Origin: Pontibacter harenae
Lineage (GTDB): Bacteria; Bacteroidota; Bacteroidia; Cytophagales; Hymenobacteraceae
Assembly (NCBI RefSeq): GCF_020907245.1
Contig: NZ_JAJJWH010000034.1
Span: 1-49,610 of the forward strand
DNA length: 49,610 nucleotides
Direction: 5' to 3'
Shown here: positions 42,733-49,610 of the stretch, piece after piece
Position numbering within the stretch: position 1 is the stretch's first letter
Layout of the letters: each line of letters starts with the position of its first letter
Notes under the pieces: generated by a model
What the model was told of the DNA's origin: nothing
The model's database searches: none
Seen by the model: only the letters and a program-made list of their open reading frames with translations
Program-made: the position numbers and the translations under genes

Positions 42733-43515
42733 TTACTTCTTCAGCAGCTTCGCCAGTTCAGGCAATGCCGTTCGCATCTCATCAGCCACCAAATCACTCA
42801 CTCTGAATGCACCGTAGGCCGAAAGATGCGTGTCGTCCTTTCTTCCTTCAGGTAACGATTCGTATTCTGACGGATCTATATGTAGAAACAATGCCTTTGA
42901 TTTTTCTTCTCCATAGCGGCTTACCAACTCTTTGGTGCGCTTGTGCAGGTCTAGCAGAGGTACGTTTTGCTGCTTGGCCACTTGCCGCACTACGTCCGGA
43001 TATTTGCCGTGCGTTTCCACCAGTTCGCCATTTTCAAACAACCTTCTGACGATGGGCGTAGCCAGCACAGGTATAGCGCCTTTGGCTCTTGCCTCGGAAA
43101 TATAACGCTCCAGGTTTTGGCGGTAATCAGTTTCAGGGGCAGCATAACGTTTAGGATCCTCGCTTTTAGCATCGTTGTGCCCAAATTCAATGATCACATA
43201 ATTGCCTTTCTTCAGCTTGTTCAGCACTTTGTCCCAGCGGCCTTCGTCGCGGAAGCTTTTGGTACTGCGCCCGTTCACGGCATGGTTTTCTACTTTCACA
43301 CCCTCCTGCAAGTATAGCGGGAACACCTGCCCCCAACCTTTCTCTGGATTTCCGTTGCTGTAAGGTTTATCTGCTACAGTAGAATCTCCCACTAGAAAAA
43401 TGGTTGTTTCCTTCTTCTGGATATAGCTTACCAGTGGCAATGCCAGCAGCACGAGCAGCCCCCATCGTATAGCAGTTTTTATGGTTCCTGTATTCTTGTT
43501 TTTCATCTTGTACAA
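42733..43515 (-). CDS. CE12-type rhamnogalacturonan acetylesterase (second copy)
   Basis: 260 aa with a signal/anchor. SGNH blocks: 'FLVGDSTVADK' with Ser45, 'VNGRSTKSFRDEGRWDKVL', 'IEFGHNDAKSEDPKRYA' and 'DDTHLSAYGAFRVSDLV'. It differs in insertions and loop sequences from the copy at 41521, so the two probably remove different acetyl groups or act on different backbones rather than being a recent duplication. It follows the PL10 gene by 80 bases. Confidence 0.9.
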   Translation of the reverse strand: MYKMKNKNTGTIKTAIRWGLLVLLALPLVSYIQKKETTIFLVGDSTVADKPYSNGNPEKGWGQVFPLYLQEGVKVENHAVNGRSTKSFRDEGRWDKVLNKLKKGNYVIIEFGHNDAKSEDPKRYAAPETDYRQNLERYISEARAKGAIPVLATPIVRRLFENGELVETHGKYPDVVRQVAKQQNVPLLDLHKRTKELVSRYGEEKSKALFLHIDPSEYESLPEGRKDDTHLSAYGAFRVSDLVADEMRTALPELAKLLKK

Positions 43516-43595
43516 AGCGTTTAGTTTTCGCTTAAGCTTTAATTGCTGTTATGTTAGCAAAGCAATATTGGATTTTGGCTATAAAGCAAAGTAAT

Positions 43596-44786
43596 TTACT
43601 TTCTGGTCACCCATTGCTGCTTCCACTGGGGGTAATCTTTCTCCAATAGTTCCTGCGGAGCATTGCTGTACCAGTTATAGCCGTTTCTGCGCTCCTCTTC
43701 TATCTCCGATAGATTTTCCCGCACAATTCCATCTCGGCCAACAAACATAGGTTGGTTCGTGTTGATGTCGTAGAAACGAGCCCACATTGGAGGTGCCGAA
43801 GGGTCTTTTATGACCACTACATCATACTTTTTTCTCGCTGCAGGCTCTGCTACTCTTTCTAGCCGAATACCTTCAAATTTCACCTGTTCCAGCCACACGA
43901 CAGCCCCTTCTATGGCATGCATCACTGCTGGACTTGGGTTCTCAATTGCCATTAGGTACTTTACAATGTCTACCGTTTCTCCGCCGCTAAGGGAAGGTAG
44001 TTCATAAGCACGGGCTTTTTGAGGACTCAGGTCATACCGATCGTGCTGCGCACACCAAACGGTTAATTTACCGTTTACCTTTACCTGTGTTTTCAAAATT
44101 ACCTCTATCCCTTTATCAACAGCCCTTGCGGCCTGATTTACCCGCTCGGTGTCAACAAAAGTGTATGGCTCTTTTTTGTGTGCCACATCGGTTAGCAACT
44201 CCATTACCCCGATCATGGCGCCATCGTTAAACGTGATGTGCTCGTAGTAGCCTTTCTTGATCGGGTAGAATTGCGGCCATCCACCATTTTCATATTGGGC
44301 TTCTAACAGGTAATCTACTCCCCGTAAAAAGCTTTGCTTGTACTTATCCTGACCTGTAGCCTTGTAAACTTTAGCCAGAAACTCCATCTGGGTAAAAGTG
44401 GCGTTGTTATCGATGGTTGCCTCGCCCTTCTTTTCTACCTCCGACTGAAGCATTGCTCTCTCTTTACTTGAAAGGACCTTTGCCATGTCTGTATTCTTGT
44501 CCCAGCCGCCACTATCGCGCTGGTATAAGAGCAGGTTGTCAGCAATGCGTATAGCTTCAGGTGCAGCATACCAGCTTTCGCTTTGCTGTAATAGTGCTCG
44601 GCTCCACCTGACAGGTTCAGCAGCATGCGTTTTATGTGTTTGTCCAGTACAACCAACAGCCAAAAGGCAGTAGAATGCAAGTACTACCTGAGTATGCAAA
44701 GCACGGATGCTATAGACCCACGTTTTAAAAGAAGTAAGATTAGGCTTCTGCTTGTTTCTCTTCATCCCACAGCTAATCCAGTACAT
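43596..44786 (-). CDS. PL10 pectate lyase
   Basis: 396 aa, with an alternative start at 44765 (Met8). A lipobox-like 'LLAVGCTG' follows a hydrophobic segment, so it is probably a lipoprotein. (alpha/alpha)3 fold typical of family 10: 'WYAAPEAIRIADNLLLYQRD', 'GGWDKNTDMAK', 'ATIDNNATFTQMEFLAKVYK', 'YENGGWPQFYP', 'ITFNDGAMIGVMELL', 'TVWCAQHDRYDLSPQKARAY' and 'MWARFYDINTNQPMFVGRDG'. PL10 cleaves de-esterified polygalacturonate by beta-elimination with calcium. It lies after GH28 and CE8 in the same direction, so demethylation by CE8 would prepare its substrate. Confidence 0.93.
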   Translation of the reverse strand: MYWISCGMKRNKQKPNLTSFKTWVYSIRALHTQVVLAFYCLLAVGCTGQTHKTHAAEPVRWSRALLQQSESWYAAPEAIRIADNLLLYQRDSGGWDKNTDMAKVLSSKERAMLQSEVEKKGEATIDNNATFTQMEFLAKVYKATGQDKYKQSFLRGVDYLLEAQYENGGWPQFYPIKKGYYEHITFNDGAMIGVMELLTDVAHKKEPYTFVDTERVNQAARAVDKGIEVILKTQVKVNGKLTVWCAQHDRYDLSPQKARAYELPSLSGGETVDIVKYLMAIENPSPAVMHAIEGAVVWLEQVKFEGIRLERVAEPAARKKYDVVVIKDPSAPPMWARFYDINTNQPMFVGRDGIVRENLSEIEEERRNGYNWYSNAPQELLEKDYPQWKQQWVTRK

Positions 44787-44861
44787 GGTAAATGAGTTAC
44801 TTAAAAATTAAATGAACTGTAAAGCAGCCTACGTTAAGGAAAGCGCAGGCTGTTTACTTTT

Positions 44862-46634
44862 CTACTGCTCCATGGTAAGTGCGGTATTGCTCAAATCTTT
44901 ACCCTTCGATACCTGCTGCGAAGCGTTTTTAAAATCTTTACTTTCGAGCTTTACATTTTTTGTGAGTGGCCCCAATACTTTTACTACTGGCCCCTGTGTT
45001 TCATCATAAGCCAAACCTTCTACTTCTACATTTTTGCTATTATAGATCGTAAGCGCAGGTCCTTTCTCAGCTATCACCTTCACATTTTTCAATGTAATAC
45101 CATCCGCATCAACCGCTGTAATGCCTTTTCTTGCTTTCAACAGAGCATTTTCGATGTTCACATTCTGCAAATTCATCTCTGGCAAGCCTTGCAGGGCCAC
45201 TGCCTCATCAGCACCAGATACACGAATGTTCTTCATGTAAATGTCTTTGAAGGATGGTGTTTTTTCGGTTACAGGCACAGCTTCTTCGCTTCTGGCTTCT
45301 GTGCTAGCATTCTGATCTTCCTCAAGCACAGGAGAGTTACCGCCATAAAAGAGGTTAAAGCTAATGGCCTGCGTCGGGATGTTGATCATGTCTATGTTAG
45401 AAATGTAGATGTTTTCTACAACGCCGCCTCTGCCGCGTGTGCTCTTAAAGCGCAGGCCGATATCGGTTCCCATAAAGATACAGTTAGATACATGAACGTT
45501 CTTTACACCACCCGACATCTCGCTACCTACCACAAAACCGCCGTGTCCGTGGTATACTGTGTTATTCTTCACAATCACGTTTTCTGTAGGGATACCTCTT
45601 TTGCGGCCATCTTCATCTTTACCAGACTTAATACAGATCGCATCATCCCCCACATCAAATGTATTGTTATAGATCACGGAATTTTTGCAGGACTCTAAAT
45701 CAAGGCCATCACCGTTTTGGGAGTACCAGGGGTTGCGTACGTTCAGATTGCGAATGGTAACGTCTTCGCACATCAGCGGGTGCAGGTTCCAGGCAGGAGA
45801 ATTCTGGAAAGTCGGACCGTCCAGCATTACTTTTTTGCAGTTTACCAGGCTCACCATGACAGGGCGCAGGTAATCTTTTACGGCCTCGAACTGTGCCATC
45901 TCCGTAAAATTTGGCACATTAAAATTATCATTGCTGTCTCCTTTTTTAGACTTCTCAGAAGGATACCACATTTTACCATCATCGCTTAGCACCCCTCCCG
46001 ATTTCAGAAGGTTTTTCCATTGTGAATCCGTCATTTTACTTTTCTTCACAGGGCGCCAGGCATCGCCGTTTCCATCAAAAGTACCTTTGCCAGTTATGGC
46101 AATATTTTCTATATCTTTTCCATAAATCGGGGATATAGTGCGGTAGGTATCCAAGCCTTCAAAGCTTGTTGCGATCAGTGGATAATCATCAAAATCCTTA
46201 CTGAAGATAACCATTGCACCTGCCTCTGCATGCAGGTTGATATTGCTTTTGAGCACAATCGGTCCTGTCAGCCACATGCCTCTTGGAATAACTACTCTTC
46301 CTCCACCTTTTGCAGCGACGGCGGCAATGGCTTTTTTAAAGGCTTCTGAATTTTTTGTTAAGCCATCGCCCACAGCGCCAAACTCTGTTATACTTACACT
46401 ATAGTTCGGAAAGCTCGGTTCCTGCACACGCGGCATATAAAACTCTAATCCGTCGTACAGGGTAGCCTCTATATTGCTTGCGCTGCTTGCACCATTAGCT
46501 GTAGTTGTTGAGCTTGTTGCTGAAGCAGTTGCTACGCTCTCGCTAGAAGATTGGCGCTGGCAGGAAAACTGAAGTGCCCCGGCCATACCAATTAGCAGCA
46601 TAAAACGGTTCACATATAAATTCTTCATCTTCAT
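44862..46634 (-). CDS. GH28 polygalacturonase-family lipoprotein (second copy)
   Basis: 590 aa from the ATG at 46634 (a second ATG at 46628); the frame beyond overlaps GH43. Lipobox Cys25 (LQFSCQRQ), then a Ser/Thr-rich linker of about 35 residues. Beta-helix with 'FGAVGDGLTKNSEAFKKAIA', NGD (307-309) in place of NTD, GDD (329-331), GHG (363-365) and RFK (395-397) in place of RIK. An insertion around 195-235 and a longer C-terminal helix part set it apart from the 35686 gene. The changes suggest a different pectic substrate, such as rhamnogalacturonan or exo-polygalacturonate. It starts 31 bases after GH43. Confidence 0.9.
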   Translation of the reverse strand: MKMKNLYVNRFMLLIGMAGALQFSCQRQSSSESVATASATSSTTTANGASSASNIEATLYDGLEFYMPRVQEPSFPNYSVSITEFGAVGDGLTKNSEAFKKAIAAVAAKGGGRVVIPRGMWLTGPIVLKSNINLHAEAGAMVIFSKDFDDYPLIATSFEGLDTYRTISPIYGKDIENIAITGKGTFDGNGDAWRPVKKSKMTDSQWKNLLKSGGVLSDDGKMWYPSEKSKKGDSNDNFNVPNFTEMAQFEAVKDYLRPVMVSLVNCKKVMLDGPTFQNSPAWNLHPLMCEDVTIRNLNVRNPWYSQNGDGLDLESCKNSVIYNNTFDVGDDAICIKSGKDEDGRKRGIPTENVIVKNNTVYHGHGGFVVGSEMSGGVKNVHVSNCIFMGTDIGLRFKSTRGRGGVVENIYISNIDMINIPTQAISFNLFYGGNSPVLEEDQNASTEARSEEAVPVTEKTPSFKDIYMKNIRVSGADEAVALQGLPEMNLQNVNIENALLKARKGITAVDADGITLKNVKVIAEKGPALTIYNSKNVEVEGLAYDETQGPVVKVLGPLTKNVKLESKDFKNASQQVSKGKDLSNTALTMEQ

Positions 46635-46665
46635 ATCTATACTTGTAATTTTTTCCGTGATAAAG

Positions 46666-48381
46666 TTATTTCGTAATTCTGAACCAGTCGTAGTCAGCAT
46701 AGCCAGCATCATTGGTTTTATCGGGGCGGGTTGCAAACAAACCTACCTTGGCTCCGATCCAGCGACCAGGTACGGCTGTAAACGTGCTGCCGACTTCCTT
46801 AAACTGATTACCATCTTCGCTGTAGCTAAAGCGGCATTGAGCTCCTTTGTCTATATTCACGCGCAGGTATACTTCTTTGCCATTAAGCTTGCCCAGCAGT
46901 TGCTCCTTTTCAGGTGTACCCTTGTGCGCATCGTCCACTGAAGTATAAGCCAGGTAAATACCATCCTTTTTGCTCACCAGCGAGAGGTAAGCGTAATCCT
47001 CACCCATCACAATCAAGCCTGTGCGCTCATTCTGAAGCTTTTCAGTATTAGGCGTGAAAGTGAGTTTGGTAGTAGCTGTGAAGTCTTCGGCAGGAAACTT
47101 TTGCAGCAGCAGGTTTGGCACATCCCAGTAGTTCTTAAAATCAGCAGGCAACTGTTCTGTAAACAAGCGCAATTTACCTGTGCTGCCTGTTGCGAAAGCC
47201 CAAGTGGCTTTCGGGTTTGCGTGCCATTGCCACTGCAGCCCTAAACCGTTTCCATCAAATTCATCCGATTCCTGCGGGGTTACCTTCGGATAGCTTTTAC
47301 CCACGTTCGGCTTTTTATAGCTCATCACAGGCTGGCCTTTGCCGTCACCGTCTTTATCTTCTCCAATCACAGGCCAATCATTTTTCCACTCCATTGGTTG
47401 CAGATGCACTACACGACCGTAAGCTTCTATGTCCTGAAAATGGATAAACCAATCTTCACCTGTCGGGGTATCCACCCAGGCACCCTGGTGCGGACCGTTT
47501 ATAGTTGTATTGCCCTGATCCATTACTATTTTCTCCTCGTAAGGACCGTATACATTTTTAGAGCGCAGCACAAGCTGCCAGCCTGTAGACACACCGCCTG
47601 CAGGAGCAAAAATATAGTAGTAACCATTATGCTTGTAGAACTTCGGCCCCTCCACCGTTGGGTGATTATCGTGTCCATCGAACACCATCACGCCAGCATC
47701 CAGCACTTTCGTACCTTCAGGATTCATCCTGTTCACCGCCAAAACACTTTTTATACCCGCACGACTACCTGCATAAGCATGCACCAGATAAGCCTTGCCG
47801 TCCTCATCCCAAAGCGGACAGGAATCGATCAGGCCTTTACCCTCCATTACCAGTACAGGCTTCTCCCACTGGCCCGCAGGGTCTTTGGTTTTCACCATGT
47901 AAACGCCGTAATCAGGATCGCCCCAATAAATGTAAAACTCCCCGTTATGGTGCCTGATGGCAGGAGCCCAAACACCATTGCCATGTTGTGGTTTTGAGAA
48001 ATGCTCCGATGGCGTATTTTCATCCAAAGCATAACCGATGATCTTCCAGTTCACCAGATCCTTCGAGTGCAGAATCTGCAAACCTGGTATGGCATTAAAG
48101 CTGGAGGAGGTCATGTAATAGTCATCTCCTACACGGCATACATCAGGATCAGAATAGTCGGAGTAAATAATAGGGTTTTTGTAAGTACCGTCGCCATTAT
48201 CCGCAACCCAAGCCTTCGATACTTCGCCTGTTGGAACTGGCGCAGAGGTTCTCTCTGTAGTACCAGTGTTCGTGCTTGTATTTGCCACCGTGGCGCTGGA
48301 ACTGGTTTGGTTAGATCCTGAGCAGGAGAAAAGAAATAGTGATACTACTGCACAGGAAAAGGTGAATCGGTTACAGGTCAT
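46666..48381 (-). CDS. GH43-family glycoside hydrolase lipoprotein
   Basis: 571 aa with lipobox Cys20 (FLFSCSG) and a Ser/Thr linker. A five-bladed propeller with the three acid positions: Asp78 in 'YSDYSDPDVCRVGDDYYM', the Asp in 'GLIDSCPLWDEDGKAYLVH' (pKa modulator) and the Glu in 'HPTVEGPKFYKHNGYYYIF' (acid). The C-terminal 200 residues form a concanavalin-like sandwich ('QWQWHANPKATWAF', 'RTGLIVMGEDYAYLSLVS') as in beta-xylosidase/exo-arabinanase members. It probably trims arabinan or xylan side chains of pectin. The exact subfamily cannot be fixed from sequence reading. Confidence 0.9.
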   Translation of the reverse strand: MTCNRFTFSCAVVSLFLFSCSGSNQTSSSATVANTSTNTGTTERTSAPVPTGEVSKAWVADNGDGTYKNPIIYSDYSDPDVCRVGDDYYMTSSSFNAIPGLQILHSKDLVNWKIIGYALDENTPSEHFSKPQHGNGVWAPAIRHHNGEFYIYWGDPDYGVYMVKTKDPAGQWEKPVLVMEGKGLIDSCPLWDEDGKAYLVHAYAGSRAGIKSVLAVNRMNPEGTKVLDAGVMVFDGHDNHPTVEGPKFYKHNGYYYIFAPAGGVSTGWQLVLRSKNVYGPYEEKIVMDQGNTTINGPHQGAWVDTPTGEDWFIHFQDIEAYGRVVHLQPMEWKNDWPVIGEDKDGDGKGQPVMSYKKPNVGKSYPKVTPQESDEFDGNGLGLQWQWHANPKATWAFATGSTGKLRLFTEQLPADFKNYWDVPNLLLQKFPAEDFTATTKLTFTPNTEKLQNERTGLIVMGEDYAYLSLVSKKDGIYLAYTSVDDAHKGTPEKEQLLGKLNGKEVYLRVNIDKGAQCRFSYSEDGNQFKEVGSTFTAVPGRWIGAKVGLFATRPDKTNDAGYADYDWFRITK

Positions 48382-48430
48382 TTTATGCTTTTATACTTAA
48401 TAAGTTGAATTCTAATTCATAATTTAAAGT

Positions 48431-49426
48431 TTACTTACCAGCTGTTGCTGTAGCCTTGCCTGGTGTCCAGTCGCCGAAAATCTTCGCCAGCGTATATTCA
48501 GCAAGCTGCTCTTTCGTCAACTGGTGTGACCATGGCACTCGCGCTTTAGCGTTTGCACCCGGTCCTTTGGAGTTATACTCAGCATAGTAAGTTGTTTTCT
48601 CAGCATCAGGCTTGTTCCAGTTGTGCCAGCCTTCTGGTTTAATCATGTTACCTAGGTAGCTGTTAATAAAAACAGTTTTGGCGAATGGTCTCCAGGGGCG
48701 GCCCAGGTAATAAGAGTTGGCAGGCGCGTCGCCTGTAATGCGGCAGTTCAGGAATACAAAACCATAGGATGTTCCTTCTAAGGTAGAGGCTGCCGTAATA
48801 TAGCTGCCACCCTTTTTGCAGTAAATCTCGCAGTTCTCGAATACAGCCGTAGACCAGCCGAAAATAAAGTCTGTTGTGCCTTCTATGTAGCAGTTTTTAT
48901 AGTACTGGCGGCTCTTTTCGCCGTGCGGGTACAGCGTGTCTTGATTACCTAAAAACCTGCAGTTTGTAAACATTACTTTATCACCGTCTATGCGCACTGC
49001 TACTGCTTGTCCAACTGGACCTGCTGAATTTTCGAAGGTGATGTTTTCTGCTGAAAAATCATCGCCAAAGATGTAAAAACTAGTAGAGCCTGTCGTACCC
49101 ATTTCCTCCCCAAACCTGTTCTTTTTAGAAGCATAATCATCATAAGTGAGGATAGTTTTCTTTACATCTTCCCCCACAAAATGCACTGCTGTTTTAGAAG
49201 CTGGCAGTACCAGTTTTTCTTTATACATCCCGTTTTTGATGTAGATGGTAGTTGGGTTCTTCCTAAAATCAGGCACAGCGTTAATGGCTTCCTGCACTGT
49301 TTTAAAATCGCCACTTCCATCCTTTGCCACCACAAAATCATGCTGTTGCGCCTGCACGTAGTTTAGAACCAGGCACAGCAGTATAGTAAGTATAGTAAGT
49401 ATAGAAGCGTGTTTTTTTAAAGTCAT
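48431..49426 (-). CDS. CE8 pectin methylesterase (pectinesterase)
   Basis: 331 aa with a signal peptide (to about VQAQQ). Beta-helix pectinesterase: 'VAKDGSGDFKTVQEAINAVP' (33-52), Gln140 in 'GPVGQAVAVR', 'GNQDTLYPHG' with Gln162 and Asp163, 'DFIFG' with Asp186, and 'GRPWRPF' with Arg243 and Trp245, which covers the full catalytic set. It removes methyl esters from homogalacturonan. It is the first gene of the leftward pectin unit within the window; GH43 starts 49 bases after it. A nine-base repeat (tatagtaag) within the signal-peptide codons gives LTILTIL. Confidence 0.95.
   Translation of the reverse strand: MTLKKHASILTILTILLCLVLNYVQAQQHDFVVAKDGSGDFKTVQEAINAVPDFRKNPTTIYIKNGMYKEKLVLPASKTAVHFVGEDVKKTILTYDDYASKKNRFGEEMGTTGSTSFYIFGDDFSAENITFENSAGPVGQAVAVRIDGDKVMFTNCRFLGNQDTLYPHGEKSRQYYKNCYIEGTTDFIFGWSTAVFENCEIYCKKGGSYITAASTLEGTSYGFVFLNCRITGDAPANSYYLGRPWRPFAKTVFINSYLGNMIKPEGWHNWNKPDAEKTTYYAEYNSKGPGANAKARVPWSHQLTKEQLAEYTLAKIFGDWTPGKATATAGK
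49381..49404. repeat. Short nine-base tandem repeat in the pectinesterase signal peptide
   Basis: tatagtaag occurs twice and then begins a third time (tatag). It encodes the hydrophobic LTILTIL of the signal peptide. The unit is a multiple of three, so changes in copy number would not shift the frame. Confidence 0.4.
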
Positions 49427-49470
49427 TTCAACCTATTTTATAAACTGATATTTCTTCGCTATTTCGCTAG

Positions 49471-49584
49471 TGCGAGCTTGCAGCTCGTACTTCATTACCT
49501 AATTATTTTGCAACCAATACAGCTGTTGATGTACATGTAGTTGAGCAAGCTTTCTTGTTTTGTGAAGTGGTACGAGCTGCAAGC
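49471..49584. repeat. REPIN-like inverted repeat pair upstream of the pectinesterase gene
   Basis: gcttgcagctcgta at 49476-49489 and its exact reverse complement tacgagctgcaagc at 49571-49584. The left copy is itself a small hairpin (cgagct-tgc-agctcg). Just inside both copies stands ttca/tgaa, with a three-base shift on the right. This matches the layout of two REP sequences in opposite orientation. No RAYT transposase gene is in the window. Confidence 0.45.
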
Positions 49585-49610
49585 CTTATCCTGTTTCATA
49601 ACTTTTCTGC

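Noticed and set aside
46635..46736. Upstream extension of the second GH28 reading frame
   Set aside because: It overlaps the end of GH43, and a proper lipoprotein signal starts at 46634.
47398..47997. A 199-codon plus-strand frame opposite GH43
   Set aside because: Antisense shadow of a conserved glycosidase; the His- and Cys-rich composition reflects the reverse frame.
1..49610. CRISPR arrays, defence islands, prophage or intact insertion sequences
   Set aside because: No regularly spaced direct repeats, no cas, integrase, capsid or transposase genes. The TcmP-like gene alone does not make a defence island.
1..49610. tRNA or rRNA genes
   Set aside because: No cloverleaf with a T-loop consensus and no rRNA-like conserved blocks seen in the intergenic regions.

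Overview
The window comes from a Bacteroidota chromosome, most likely a Cytophagales/Hymenobacteraceae member such as Pontibacter. The evidence is a SusC/SusD pair, DUF4998/DUF5000-type surface lipoproteins, A-rich leaders instead of Shine-Dalgarno sites, an ECF sigma factor with a FecR-type partner, and many lipobox signal peptides. The genus is inferred from gene style only. Nearly all genes are on the minus strand. I see no rRNA, tRNA, CRISPR array or intact insertion sequence.

Layout, left to right. (1) 307-8385: a four-gene glycan-uptake operon read right to left (susC, susD, DUF5000 lipoprotein, DUF4998 lipoprotein), closed by a hairpin at 307-356. (2) 9236-19002: a sugar oxidation/isomerisation block. 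It holds a 1194-aa lipoprotein joining a ThuA-like domain, a beta-propeller, HEAT-like repeats, a LamG-like domain and a cupredoxin. With it are a TIM-barrel epimerase, a Gfo/Idh oxidoreductase, a second propeller-HEAT protein ending in a c-type cytochrome, and a Tat-type hydroxypyruvate-isomerase-like protein. (3) 19886-22519: an ECF sigma factor, a stub anti-sigma factor separated from it by a 24-bp-stem terminator, and a LacI regulator with two operator-like palindromes downstream. (4) 22897-27941: mixed genes (TcmP-like protein, outer-membrane barrel, NUDIX hydrolase, GH13 enzyme, 79-aa unknown). (5) 28200-35455: a near-complete non-phosphorylating L-fucose pathway (UxaA-family dehydratase, two SDRs, lactonase, FAH-family hydrolase, FucP). 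(6) 35686-49426: a pectin-degradation block (two GH28, PL10, CE8, two CE12, GH43, GH95, one alpha/beta-hydrolase esterase, one VOC protein).

How it may work together (inference). The secreted enzymes demethylate, deacetylate and cut homogalacturonan/rhamnogalacturonan. GH95 may release L-fucose or L-galactose from side chains. FucP imports fucose, and the cytosolic enzymes oxidise it to the lactone, hydrolyse it to fuconate, dehydrate, reoxidise and split it to pyruvate and lactate. The ThuA/propeller/cupredoxin/cytochrome block looks like an extracytoplasmic sugar-oxidising system feeding electrons to a respiratory chain, with cytosolic Gfo/Idh and isomerases handling the products.

Most interesting signals: the five-module ThuA-to-cupredoxin fusion and its cytochrome-bearing relative; the stub FecR protein; perfect palindromes near lacI and in front of the UxaA-family gene; a 14-bp motif shared by the susC and uxaA upstream regions; a MITE-like pair of 35-bp inverted repeats between the two CE12 genes; and an SDR with Asn in place of its catalytic Lys.
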